A stretch of 47,845 bases of DNA from Zygnema cylindricum (GCA_037447655.1 JBBHKE010001333.1:1-47845); one strand, 5' to 3'. Counted from the first letter of the stretch, positions 1 to 10,914 are shown. The notes: generated from the sequence alone by a model not told the origin. Made by a program: numbers and translations.

Positions 1-38
1 AAAAAAAAAAAAAAAAAGTAAAATAAGAGGAGGTTTAC

Positions 39-3000
39 CCACCAGGGAATCCTCAAAAAGTTCAAAAATTGTCGGTTCCAAAAAACGGACCACTCTCACA
101 CTGACACCTGGCGTCACTTTTGTGAATACTGCCAAAGTTTTAAATAAAACAATGGCTTCTCTTTCCTCCCTCTCCTCCTCTCTCTCGTCCCTCTCCCTCT
201 CCTCCTTCCTTAAAGCCTTCCTTTTAATGACTTCCAAAAGCTCCAAAATCGCCCTATTCGCAATAAAACCAACTCCCTTCTCTCTCTCTCCCTCTACACC
301 CCCAAAATCCTCCCATTCATACTTACTCAAAATTTCCCCTCCCTTTTCGACCTTTTTCTCTTCATCCATGTCCATTTTTTCTTCTCCTTCTCCCTCTCTC
401 TCTCCTCTTCCTGAAAACCTTTCTTCCAAATCATTTGGTTCTCCCTCAATAGTAAGTTTTTGAGTCTCCTTTATTTCTTTTTTTTCCGCGTTTTGGGTCT
501 CATTTTTTTTGTCCTTTTCTGCCTTTTCGGATAAAGCTATGGCGGATAAAGCTTCCAAAAGTTGCTGAATGAATAAAGACGAAAAAGAAGACAGAGAAGA
601 AGAAGTGGACGAATATCGTAAAAGGAGAGAGATAAAAAGCTGGACGATTTCCGACCGTTGATTTGGAGAGAGATCGATGGTCTCAGATCGAAGGCAAGCT
701 AGAGATGTGAGACCCGAAACTGCCAAAAAAAAGAAGAAAAAGAATAAGAAAGGACAAGAAAGAGTAGAAAAATAAGTTTGCAAAAAAAGAAAAACCCAAA
801 AAAAGAAAAACAAGAAAAAATAACAATATCAAGTTGCAAAATGACGGGAAACATTCCAAAAAAAGGTAAGATGAAAACAAAAATAAAAAGATAAAAAGGG
901 TTGAAAGCAATTGTTTGACATCTACTTACCTCCAAATATTTTCAAGGAAACGAAATCCTCTCCTTCCTCTCCTTCCCCTCCCTCTCCTCCTTTTAAAACG
1001 GCTTCACGAAAAACGATCATAAGACTTTCTCCCAACCTATCCAAAGGTGCCATGTCATCATCTCCAAAACCCAAAACTGTCCATTCTTCCGAATCTGTGA
1101 CATTTGTCACATCTTTTTGAAGAATCTCAACCGCCGATTTTGCAATTTCAACCATCACTTCGAGCGCAAATTTCTTTTTTTCGACGTTTTTTTTTCTTTC
1201 TCTTTCTCTTTCCTTTTCTTCTTCTTCTTTGGATTTCCAAACATTTAACATTTGAGGTAAAACCCCTTTAGACACTAATTTGCAAGAATTCGGGGAAGCT
1301 CGAGAAATCGCCCCTAAAATATCTTTTGTTATCTTCACTAAATTTGTTAATCTATTTAAGGACGAATCCTCGGGAACCGTATTTTCTTCAACCGACGTAG
1401 ATCCATCCCGTTCCGTTTCTATTTCCATTTCCATTCCCGTTTCGATCTCCATTTCCGTTTCCGTTCCGTTTTTTGCTCTTTCTCCACCTACTTTACTTTC
1501 CATTGCTTTCAAAAAGTCTTCCAAAAACTCATCTTCCAAAATCGAATCGACAATCGTAAAATGTGTCTCTCTCTCTCCCTCCTCTTGCTCCTTTCTCTCC
1601 TCTTTTCCCTCTCCTCCCTTCAATCTTCTTAATTTTTCCTTTCTCTTTTCTAAAGATATGAAGGTTTGAATTGCCATTTCACATTCGGTGAGACAATTGA
1701 GAGAAGCTTTTAAAATTTGAGGATTTTCATTTTCGGGAGTCGAAAAAAGAGATTCTTGACGAGTAGTAGGAGGCACAATTTCTTTTTTTAGGGCTGCCCA
1801 AACAGCCGGGCAGTGGCTAAAAAAGCTGCCCGGAAATTTCTTTGCAGTTTTAATCAGGCAAAAAAGGGCCTCAAGCTGAAAAAGAAAAAAAAAAAAAATC
1901 GTAAACCCCAAATCATCGAAAAACCAAAACACAAAAAAAATAAAAAAAAATACATAACATTATTTTCAGTTAGGTATTGTTTATCCTTCATAGGGCTTAG
2001 ACTATTATTAGTGTTGATTTCCTCAGCGTTAAAATTTGGAGGTTTTTTAAAATAAAATTTCTGTTGGACAACAACTAGTGTGGATGTTTTAAACTAGTTT
2101 TCCAATTGTTATTGAGTTAAAAATATTATCTCACAAAAAATTTAATTTCTACAAAAATGTAGTCACAGATTAATACAAGGTAGAAAAAAAAAAATAAAAA
2201 AAAATAGAAAGAGTGTGGACTTACAAGAAGAAAAAAAAAACATTAGAAAATGATAAAAAGAAAAAAAAATAGTGTGGATGAGTGAGAAAGCCGGACCTTA
2301 GTCGAAGGGAGGGAGGAGGAGAGCTTCTCTAAGAGGAAGGGAATGAGGAACGGAGTAAACTTGGGAGTGGAGAGAAGAGCTTTCTGAACCCAACAAGGAA
2401 AAAACATGTGAGAGAGAGGTAAAGAGAGAGAGAGGAAAGAGGAAGGAGAGGAAAGGCGAAGAGGGAGGGGGAGACAGGAGAGGAGGACGAAGAAGGAAGG
2501 TAAGGCCGGGAGGACAGGGAGGGAGGGAGGGAGGGAGTGGGAGAGGGGGAGAAGAGGGAGGGAAGGAGAGAGTGGAGGGCGGGAGGGAGGAGAGAGAGGG
2601 AGAGAGGTGGAGGAAAGAAAGCGGAGGGAGGGAGGGAGGGAGAGGAGAGGGAGGGAAAGAGGTGAGGGAGGAAACGGAATGACAAGTGAAGGGAGGGAAG
2701 GAGAAGAGGGAGGGGGGAGAAGAGAGAGAAAAGAGGGGAGGAGGAAAAGAGGAGAGAAAGAGAGGAGAGAAAGGAACGAGGAAGAAGATGCGGAAGGAAA
2801 GAGAAGATAAGGAAAGAGGGCAGAGAGAGAGAGAGAGGGAGAGAGGGAGAGGGAGAGGGAGAGAGAGGAAGGAGAGAGAGAGGGGAAGGAGAGAGAGAGG
2901 GGAAGGAGAGAGAGAGAGGGAGAGGGATTAGAGGGAGAGGAAGAGGAGAGAAAGAGAGAGAGAAGGAGAGAATATATTACCTCCAAAAACATCGACAAAT

Positions 3001-6000
3001 CTTCCCGCGTGATCCCTTTTGTGACATCCGGAGCCTGTTCCCAGAAAGGACAAAATTGTAAAAGAAAAAAAATTGGGGAAATTAAATCATATCTCTCCCT
3101 CTCTCTCTCCCTCACCCCCTCTCCCCTCTCCCCTTCTCCTTTTCTCCCCCCTCTCCTCCTCATCCCTCTATTCCCCTGCCCTCTGCCCCTCTCTGTCTCT
3201 TCCCTTCTTCCCCTCTCTCTCCCCCTCTACGATTTGATGAAAGTTTCAAGTGGATTTGATGTGGATACAGAGATATCGATTCTTTACGCTTAAAAGTAGT
3301 CTTTTTGTTTCAATAATTAAATTAATTACTAGTTTTTTGGTACAATTTCGGTCTATAATTAACTAGAAATCTACTAAAAGACAAAATCAGGTGAAATTTG
3401 TGGTAAATATTAGTGTTGTGTATCGAAAAGGTTTTGCCAATAATCGATATGTACCTATTTTTTGGCTTGCCAATAATCGATATATTGGCACGATATATCG
3501 AAACCCGGTGTTATCGCCGATAAAAAACCGATAACATCGGTTTTTTATGCGATAACACCGGTACCGATAACTATCGGCGATAATTGTACGGTTCGTACCG
3601 TACAATTGTATGGCTTATTCCGTCGTACTAAACCGCCGGTATACCGTTACACAGAGTACGGAACAGATTGTTTAACGTGGCATGCCACGCTATATAAAGT
3701 GAAAAATATAATACAGTATATTATAAAGTACTATTATATAGCGTACTATATTTTTTCCACTTATCGCCGATAAGGAATTTGTTGGTCTTGGAGCGATACA
3801 TCGGGACCCCTGACCGTTCGATAACTGATAACTATCGGCATCGGTGTTATCGCGATAAATTTCTTGCCGATACACAACACTAGTAAATATAGAGGTTCGT
3901 CTGTAGTTGCTGTAACAATCCCCTTAAATAAACAAAAAAAAGGATTTTTTTAAAAAAAAGGGGAAAATAAAAAAAAAAAAGGAAATTTTTAAAAAAAGGG
4001 GGAATTTTTTTGAAAAAGGGGAAATTAAAAAAAAAAAAAAAAAGACGGCTTACATGAGTAAAGTGGATTGGAAAATAAGCTGAAATCACGTCAAATAACT
4101 CCTCGAAATGTTCGTCGAAAGGACCTTTTTTTTTCGTGTTTTTCGATTTTTTGTCTTCCGAAAAAAAAAGAGTGAGAAGAACGACTAAACGAAAAACTAA
4201 AATTAAACATCGAGGATCTTTTTCGCCGTCGATTGCCGAAATTATCGCCAAAATAAGATTTTCGCCGAGAAATTTGATACTTTTTGAGTGTTTTTCGAGT
4301 AAACAGATATAGATTTCAAAACAAAGCTGGAAAAAGAAGAAAGAGGAAAAGAAAAAGGAGGGAGGGGAAGAGACAAGTGTGTGAGAAAGAAAGATAAGAG
4401 AGAGAGGAAAAAAAAATCGCCGAGAAATTTGATATTGTTGAATGTTTTTGGAGTAAACGAAAATAAATTTCAAAACAGAGATGCAAAAAAAAGGGAGGTA
4501 AGAAAGAGAGATAGAGAGACATGCAAGAGTGAGGAGGGAGAGAGAGAGGAAGAGAAAGAAAGAGAAACAAGAGTTATAAAGAGAAAGTGAGAGAGAGAGA
4601 ACCAGAAAGAGAGACACAGAGAGAGAGAGAGAGGTCTAAAGAGAAAGCGAGACAGCGCGGGAGAGAGAGATCTGCAGAGAAATTGAGACAGTGCGCGCGA
4701 GAGAGAGAGAGAGAAAGAGAGGGAAAGAGAGAACCTGCCGGTCCGTCTGTTTGAGAGCCTGTACTTGTAACTCCCTCCGTGCACTCTCCAGCGCCTCCAC
4801 CGCCCTCTCATCATCCACACTATTTAATGCTTCCTCTCTCTCCAGGAGGGAGAGAAGACCTCTCAGAGCTCCATGGAGACACCTCCAGTCTCCCTGGACC
4901 CTCAAAAGAAGGAAAAACCCCAGAAAGGACAAGTTTTTTAAGCTATTTTTAGGGGGTTTTTTTCAGAATTTTTCTAGAGATTTTTTTAGAGTTCTTTTTT
5001 GGGTTCTTTAAGATTTTTTTATTGGTCTTCAGGTTTGTGTTAGGGTTTTGTAACAAGAAAGGAAAACCTAAAAGAATAAACCTGAAAAAAAGCAAAATCC
5101 AAAAATACAAAAGAAAAACCCAAAAAAAAGAATATCAAAAGGAAAGGAAAAAAAAAAAAACGAATCGAAAATCGGGAAAGGAATGAGAAAATAGAACGCA
5201 TGCTATCCACACTAATAAAAAAAACAATAAATAAATAAAAGGAAAAAAAGAATGAGCCGTCCACACTAAATACGGCGAGCTGAAATATTTTTTGACAAAA
5301 TAAATAAAATAAAAAGAAGTGCGTCATCCACACTAATCATGGTGAGCTGTGGAACTCACCAAACGTACAGATAAACTGAAAATATCCTTACAAGAAAAAA
5401 AAAATGTGCAATCCACACGAAATAAGGTGAGGTGTGGAACATATATACAACAAAAAAAAAGTTTCCTCCCCCTCCCAAATAAGAAAAAAAGATAAAAAAA
5501 GAAAAAAATAAATTGTGCCATCGACACTAGAGTTGTGGACAAACAGAATGGGAGGAAAAGAATTAAAAAAGAAGAAAAAGGGGGGAAAAAATGAACTGTG
5601 GAAACCAACACTAGTTATGGTGAGACGTCAACTTTACCAAACGGGCGAGGAGTAAAAACAGAAAGAAAGAAAAAAACACCCAGGGAAAGAATAAAAACGG
5701 TGGGATAGTGAGACGTGGACTTCACCACACGGGCAGAGGAGAAAAACAGAAAGGCAAAAAAAACCCAGGGGAAAGGAAAAAAAAGGTGGAAATCCACACT
5801 AATTATGTTGCGACGTGGATTTTACCAGACGGGCGGAAAAGAAGGAGGTCAAACTTTGGACGATGTGCGCCTCCAAAAAAATATTTTTTAGGCCTTCGAG
5901 AAGTTTTGCAAGTAGAAGTGTGCCTGAAAAGATTTTAACATTGGAAAAAATCAATAAACTTAACCCAAAATTTCATAAATTTTACTCAGAATTCAACAAG

Positions 6001-6695
6001 ATACCCAAAAATGTAACAAATTTAACCCAGCATTTAATAACTTTTTCCCAAAATTCAACAACTTCTACCTAAAATTCAACAAAGTTTACCAAGAATTTAG
6101 CAAAAAATTCCTTAAACATTAAAGTTTAGCCAAAACATTAAAATTAGCAAAAACGTAACAAACATTGCCCAAAAATTCACAAACTATACCAGAAAATTAA
6201 CAAAATTTATCCAAATTCGAACATATTTTACACCAAATTTAACAAACTTTACCCAATACCATAAGTAAAACCCCAAAAAACAAAACACCCAAACCAGTTA
6301 CACCAGAAAAACCCTCAACCCTCAACTGTAAGAAACCCAATTCTCATCCACTATCCAGACAAAATACGGTCTACATCGGGGGGGGGGGGGGGAGAGAGAG
6401 AGAGAGAGAGAGAAATGAGAGACAGAGGGAGACAGGGGAGAGAGAAAGAGAGAAAGAGAGAGAGATGAGAAAGCAAGAGCGAGAGAGAGAGAGAGCCAGA
6501 GAGAGGGACAGGGACAGAGAGACAGAGAGAGAGGAAGAGGGAGAGGGAGAGGGAGAGGGAGAGGGGAGAGGGAGAGGGAGAGGGGGAGGGGAGAGGGAGA
6601 GGGAGAGGGAGAGGGAGAGGGAGAGGGAGAGGGAGAGGGAGAGGGGAGAGGGAGAGGGAGAGGGAGAGGGAGAAGGGGAGGGAGAGGGAGAGGGA

Positions 6696-6762
<67 letters not shown>

Positions 6763-7034
6763 GGAGAGAGAGAGAGAGACCATGATCCACACTTATTATG
6801 ATGTATACCTTGAGCTCGAATCGGGTCCTCCTCGTTGACCAAATATGCTCCCAGTCCCTCCACTACCTCTCCCATGGTCACTTTCCTAAGAATAATGTCC
6901 GAAAGAATGGCAGAGACGGCCGCCTCCCTCCTCTCTCTCTCCCTTCCCTCCTCCTCCAACGATCCATGGTTTCCCGGATGGACAAAAAACTCCACATGGA
7001 GATTCCATGGAGAAGGAGAGGAAACAACAGCCAT
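39..7034 (-). CDS. MMS19: MMS19/MET18 homologue, N-terminal part (8 exons, 3' end beyond left edge)
   Basis: MMS19 is the HEAT-repeat adaptor of the cytosolic iron-sulfur assembly targeting complex, delivering clusters to DNA repair and replication enzymes. I reconstructed exons 6809-7034, 5826-5923, 4735-4893, 4054-4326, 2981-3034, 2297-2383, 930-1875 and 39-698. All but one have GT-AG borders with good consensus (exon 6 uses a weak GTCCGG donor), and phases match throughout, giving about 834 residues. Family hallmarks recalled from plant MMS19 are DGEKDPRCL, YFPIHFTH, TREDLS and LLEKLSSSLPSTK. Start Met at 7034 is the first Met in frame upstream of the conserved segment; an upstream non-coding exon is possible. 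Exons 7 and 8 contain long Lys/Glu/Arg insertions encoded by GA-rich DNA that plant homologues lack. The C-terminal half lies outside the window. Confidence 0.9.
2320..2970. repeat. GA/GGGA-rich low-complexity tract
   Basis: Almost purely purine on the plus strand, built of GAGAGG, GGGAGG and GGAAAG words. It spans the 3' part of MMS19 intron 5 and borders exons 5 and 6. Long Arg/Glu or Ser/Leu/Pro ORFs here are translation artefacts. A complementary CT-rich stretch lies at 3090-3230 in intron 4. Confidence 0.85.
3411..3882. mobile_element. hAT-like MITE in MMS19 intron 4
   Basis: A 472-bp non-coding element with perfect 15-bp terminal inverted repeats, TAGTGTTGTGTATCG at the left and its complement at the right. 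It is flanked by a perfect 8-bp direct duplication, GTAAATAT, at 3403-3410 and 3883-3890. An 8-bp target duplication with a TAGNG-type terminus is typical of hAT elements. The interior is rich in CGATA/TATCG words. A diverged relative lies at 11407-12086. Confidence 0.85.
4417..4482 (-). pseudogene. decayed partial copy of MMS19 exon 4
   Basis: About 66 bp resembles the first part of exon 4 (4262-4329), sharing the LCFEIY...LL.KHS coding stretch and 3' sequence through the ATCAAATTTCTCGGCGA segment. The copy is one base shorter than the exon in its middle, so the frame breaks before the conserved SAIDGEKD part, and no matching donor follows. It lies about 155 bp upstream of the real exon in transcript sense, inside intron 3, within GA-rich DNA. 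I read it as a local tandem duplication that decayed. Inclusion in mRNA would cause a frameshift. Confidence 0.75.
5190..5850. repeat. degenerate tandem repeat derived from the MMS19 exon 2 donor region
   Basis: Seven or so irregular units share an ATCCACACTAATTATGGTGA core followed by a GACGTGGA...TTTACCA-ACGGGC part, separated by A-rich runs of 20-60 bp. Cores lie near 5203, 5257, 5328, 5412, 5520, 5604 and 5790. The last unit overlaps the real exon 2 donor at 5826. Three others, near 5358, 5635 and 5712, keep a donor-like GGTAAAG, GGTGAAG or GGTGAGT on the minus strand. The core word recurs elsewhere in the window, at 38-47 kb. Confidence 0.7.
5940..6300. repeat. AT-rich diverged tandem repeat in MMS19 intron 1
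   Basis: About 360 bp with a period near 30 bp around words such as AAATTCAACAAATTTACCCA. Units are strongly diverged. No coding sequence seen. Confidence 0.5.
6379..6780. repeat. G14 run plus (GA)n and (GGGAGA)n satellite
   Basis: Begins with a homopolymer of 14 G, then pure purine GA and GGGAGA tandem repeats to just before the exon 1 donor. It lies in MMS19 intron 1. Overlapping Ser/Leu/Pro and Arg/Glu ORFs are artefacts. Confidence 0.95.
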
Positions 7035-7039
7035 GGATA

Positions 7040-7372
7040 GGAGACCTCTCCCCCCCTCTCCCTCACCTTCTCCCTCTCCCTCCTCTCTCCCTCTTTCCCT
7101 CTCCCCTCCCTTTCTCCGTTTCTCCCTTTCCCTTTCTCTCTCTCTTTCTTCTCTCGCTCTCTCCCTCTCTTTCTCTCTCTCTTTCTTTCTCTCGCTCTCT
7201 CCCTCTCTCTCTCTCTCTCTCCTCTCTCCCTCTTACTCTTTTTCACTCTCTCGCTTTTTTCTCTCTCTTTTTCTCTTTCTCTTTCTCCCTCTCTCTCCCT
7301 CGTTCACTTTCTCTTGCCTCTTCCTGTCCTTCCCTCTCCTTCTCTCTCTCCCCCTCTCCTCCTCCCTGCCGT
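7040..7372. repeat. CT-rich tract upstream of the MMS19 start
   Basis: Polypyrimidine on the plus strand (GA-rich in the MMS19 sense), directly upstream of the proposed start codon at 7034. It could be 5' UTR or proximal promoter, as GA-repeat promoters are common in plants, but I see no TATA box that fixes a start site. Positions 7373-7517 show nothing recognisable. Confidence 0.6.
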
Positions 7373-8136
7373 TTCAGAATTTGAAGGAAAAGTGCACCAA
7401 AGGTCGTCCTGAGGAATTTTGAAGTTTAGAAATTTGGCCCAAAAGCCGTACCGTACTTTACAGAAATTCGTACATCACTTTGGGCAAACGGTATGACTAC
7501 ATACTCGATTCAGACTAGTACAGTACACCGCGAAATAAAAAAAAACAAAAACAGAAAAAATAAACCCTAAACGAGCGGTCGCGGACGTCTTCGGCACCCC
7601 TTGGGGCCAAAAAAGTTGCAAGATTCAGGCTACACCGCCAATCGCTATTAGCGTAGAAGTTTCTTTAGCGTATATGAATAATTACCGTGGATTACGCTAA
7701 TTAAGAATTTGAAAATTTTGAAAAAAAACATACATTCTAATTGTTTAATAATTCTAATTTGGGTCTTTGAAAAAAAAAAATGTCGGTCGCAAACATGCTT
7801 ACACTAGTATAGGTATTTGTATAAAATCTGACAAATCGTACACAAATCGTACTTTCACACAGTCGAAACGTGGTTGTTGGACGAATATGTGCGAACGTGA
7901 TATTTGACAGCCCGATTCTATCCCCTTTTTGGAGCGCATACTCTCATGCGTCCGCTGTTACTAAAACTCATTAAATATACTTTTTCACTTAGAAAGGTAC
8001 AATTTTGTAAGGTCTGACACGTACCGTACACCACACTATTTAAACGAAAACGTACTTTCGTTTTGTGAGGTACTTGGAACATAACCCTAAATGGCGTACA
8101 GAAGAAAATAGAATAAGCTACGCTATTGGAGAATAA

Positions 8137-8870
8137 GGGTAAGGTTCCATTAGGCGAAAAGTGAGGTTTGCTACTGGACGCCGTACGTATTCGTACATCA
8201 CCGTACATATCCGTACCATTAATTTTTTTTTGTAAGACGAAACATCGCTACTGGAAAGCTGTCGGGAAGCTCCAATGATGTAGGAGTGATTCCTGACCGT
8301 TGGATGTTTCACTATTATAGATCTGCGAAGCAATCGGGCACATCATCTCGTGGGCCCCAACTCTCCTCGCGAGGAGAGTTGGGGCCCACGAGATGATTGC
8401 CATTGGTACACGTCAAAAAATAAATACATATCTACTTTGATCGAGGGATCACAGGCGTGCACGTCGTACAGGCCATGTGCCGCCTGCCACGCTGAATGCA
8501 TGTCAGGTTGAAAATATCCTCGCACGCTCCGTCTGACATTCAAGGTTTTGCCGCGACCTTCAAAGTTTGACACTTCTTTTTGCCATTCCGTTTCGAAATT
8601 TCGATTTCTATTTTCAAAATCAAAATCTGGCCGAAAACTTTATGTACAAATCATTAACTACCTCCGGTCGTACAGATATTTCGTACAGATATCCCGTTTG
8701 TAGATTTTTTTAAGATTTTTAGAATCTGGACTGTAACTTATGTGGCGCCAATCATAATTGAGGAATGCTTGTTACTGGCCCGACATAATGGAGCGGACTT
8801 CCAGTAAACGCTGTCAGTAGACTTGTCCGTACTTTTACTGGGACCGCCCCCGCCTAATGGAACCTTACCC
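8137..8870. mobile_element. PIF/Harbinger-like MITE nested in the TIR cluster
   Basis: A 734-bp element with 20-bp perfect inverted termini, GGGTAAGGTTCCATTAGGCG at 8137-8156 and its complement at 8851-8870. It is flanked by TAA at 8134-8136 and 8871-8873. A 3-bp TWA target duplication with GGG-starting termini fits PIF/Harbinger (Tourist-like) MITEs. It interrupts copy 1 of the surrounding family, so it is younger. No transposase is encoded. Confidence 0.75.
8342..8397. repeat. perfect 56-bp palindrome
   Basis: Two 28-nt arms, 8342-8369 and 8370-8397, are exact reverse complements with no spacer. The arms are GC-rich in an AT-rich region (GTGGGCCCCAACTCTCC in the left arm). It lies inside the Harbinger-like MITE, off-centre. 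Confidence 0.97.
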
Positions 8871-9990
8871 TAATAAAAAAAAAAAGCGGGACGGAATTAG
8901 CGTACACAACGCTAATAGCGATTGGCGGTGTAGTACAGTAAACCGCGAATCGTAATTAGAGTAATGAAAAAATTAGAGTAAAAAAACCAAAAAAAACAAT
9001 TAGAGTAATGAACTCTAATTTATGTGATAGAGCTTTTTCAGCTATGAAGTTTACTCTAGTTTATTTAAGAACTCTAATTTGGCACGCTAATATCCTCAAC
9101 TGTAAATAAGGTATTCGTACAGAATTTGGCAAAACGTACAGTTTATCGTCAGTATGACGTTTGCACTACGCGGTTTGTTAAAACGCAGTTACATGATAAC
9201 GGCCTGTATTAAATCATTATTTGTACTTTTTTACTTAATAAAGTACAATTTTGCACGGTCAGAGGTCGTCCGTATTCCACACTATTTAAAATGAGCCTAT
9301 ATTAGAATTAAAAACGCTAATTAAACTCTACCTAAAATAGAATAATGAAAAAATTAGAATCGTTTACTCTATTTCATGTGATATAGTCGAAATTTCGAGC
9401 GACCGAATTAGAGTAATTTACTCTAATTACGATTCGCGGTGTAGTTTATGTGATAGATCTTTTTCACAGAGGAAGTTTACTCTAATTTATTCAAGCACTC
9501 TATATTGGGTAATGTCGGCAATAATTATCCGCGCTGAAATTATGAACACTAAATTACGTGGACGTACAAAATCTGTCAGTCCATATAGTTTTGACGTCAT
9601 TATGACGTTAGTATTATTTGTCGCGCTGAATGTCAGATAATGTTCACACTGACGACGATGCTGTCGACGGACGAGAGTTATGCAAACGGCTTTTTTTCGA
9701 TGTGATTTATTTTTTGTGTAGTGCGACTTCACGTGCGAGCGCGATTCTATTAAATCAATATTTGTACCTTTTTACTTTTAAAAGTACAATTTTGCACGGT
9801 CGGACGTCGTCCGTACTCCACACTATTTAAAACGCACCTATATTAGAATGTTTTACGCTAATTAAACCTTACCTAAATTAGAATAATGAAAACATTAGAA
9901 TCATTTACTCTATTTGACGTGATAGAGTCGAAATTTCGAGCGACCAAATTAGCGTTATTTACTCTAATTACGATTCGCGATGTACTGTAC

Positions 9991-10555
9991 TTTCAGTATT
10001 ACGTAAAATAATTCGGCTAGCAAGATCAATACATACCTGTATAAGCTTAATCTAACCAGAATCAGTACTTTTTAAACTGCCGTACGATAATCTGGGAACA
10101 AATACGAAACAAATGCTAGGGCTGCGTACCGATTGGATTCTAGTCAATTCTAGGGGAACCGATACTCATACATTACTCGACGATTCCGTGTGCCTCGATG
10201 TTTGCGCTATTTTCCATGACGATTTTGCCAAATTTCCAATTTTCCTTGTGCACTAGTTTTTTGCCTCTTCCCAAGAGGCGGAGTGGCTTCCATACTACGG
10301 TGCTAATACCCCATTCTCCTTGTCTCCATAGACCCCACATCGTCGTTCCAACCAAAGAGATTATATAAAAGTCTCTTCAGGCCTATACTTCTTGCTCTTC
10401 TTAAAGGTTACAGCACACTTATATAAACCCTTTCACTTTTACTTCCAGTCCAACCTCCGCCTACAACTGTGCAACCCGCCCACAAATTGTTAAGATCTAT
10501 AGAATTGAGGCTTAGAGTGGACGATCCCGTTGAAAGGAATGACGAGCCAACCTAA
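9991..10555. other. no gene seen; possible LTR U3/R remnant
   Basis: No supported ORF. Two TATA-like boxes, ATTATATAAAAG near 10360 and CTTATATAAACC near 10418, precede the LTR end described next. This may be the upstream part of an older LTR, but its left border is not visible. Confidence 0.35.
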
Positions 10556-10908
10556 TTGGCCGGCTTAATTTTCCCAATTGTGGGACATGCCGAATCTCAG
10601 ATTTCACAAAAATCTAACATGGTATAAGAGCGAGATGGGATTGCGGATGTAATTATTCACTTCCCCGTGAGGCGGAGTGTTGGATTCGCACGTGGACGTT
10701 GGTTCAATACGGGGTGTAATTTGGTATGCCCACACTTGAAGCCGCTTGAAATAAATCGGTAATTACCCCCCAAGTTGAATATCGAGTTGATGGCGCAATG
10801 GTTAGCGCGCTCACATCTCAAGTGAAAAGTCCCAGGTTCAAGCCCTAGCCGACTTAATTTTCCCTAGTGTGGGACATGCCGAATCTCGGATTTCGTGGAA
10901 ATCTAACA
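10556..10908 (+). mobile_element. TRIM-like LTR element remnant with a tRNA-like sequence in its 3' LTR
   Basis: A 3' LTR at 10679-10908 runs from TGTTGGATT to AATCTAACA, near-perfect inverted ends. The last 60 bp or so also occurs at 10556-10618, and there it is followed at once by TGGTATAAGAGC (10619-10630), a near match to the initiator-Met tRNA primer-binding site. A purine-rich GAGGCGGAG precedes the 3' LTR. The internal region is only about 60 bp with no ORF, as in terminal-repeat retrotransposons in miniature. The 5' LTR shares only its 3' end with the other copy. Alternative: ATATC flanks 10784-10908 on both sides, so part of this could be a short tRNA-headed SINE. Confidence 0.6.
10784..10856 (+). 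tRNA. tRNA-like sequence (pseudo), Glu-type CTC anticodon position
   Basis: The 73 nt fold as a cloverleaf: acceptor 6 of 7 pairs with G-U allowed, D stem GCGC/GCGC, anticodon stem 4 of 5, 5-nt variable loop, T stem 4 of 5. A-box-like TGGCGCAATGG and B box GGTTCAAGCCC are present. Anticodon position reads CTC. Mismatches and its place inside an LTR suggest a tRNA-derived promoter module rather than a working tRNA gene. Confidence 0.5.
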
Positions 10909-10914
10909 ATATCA

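Larger units (their letters stand above)
7518..9990. mobile_element. cluster of three related TIR elements (TACACCGCGAA family)
   Basis: Three copies of one non-coding element lie head to tail. Copy 1 (about 7518-8933) has a perfect 24-bp inverted repeat at 7630-7653 and 8910-8933, and is interrupted by a later insertion (8137-8870). Copies 2 (about 8938-9441) and 3 (about 9442-9990) share long homologous blocks, including AAAGTACAATTTTGCACGGT, CCACACTATTTAAA and TCGAAATTTCGAGCGACC. Outer ends at 7518-7534 and 9974-9990 form an imperfect 17-bp inverted repeat. No transposase ORF is present, so these are non-autonomous elements; the superfamily is not assigned. Confidence 0.75.

Noticed and set aside
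2243-3163. 306-residue Ser/Leu/Pro ORF
   Set aside because: It is translation of a GA/CT-rich tract; only two short MMS19 exons within it (2297-2383 and 2981-3034) are real.
6322-7034. Long overlapping ORFs through the GA satellite
   Set aside because: Pure purine repeat in all frames; only 6809-7034 (MMS19 exon 1) shows family similarity and a donor.
6835-7422. 195-residue plus-strand ORF
   Set aside because: Antisense of MMS19 exon 1 followed by CT repeats; composition only.
8342-8397. Intrinsic transcription terminator
   Set aside because: No bacterial context and no T run after the stem; it lies inside a MITE.
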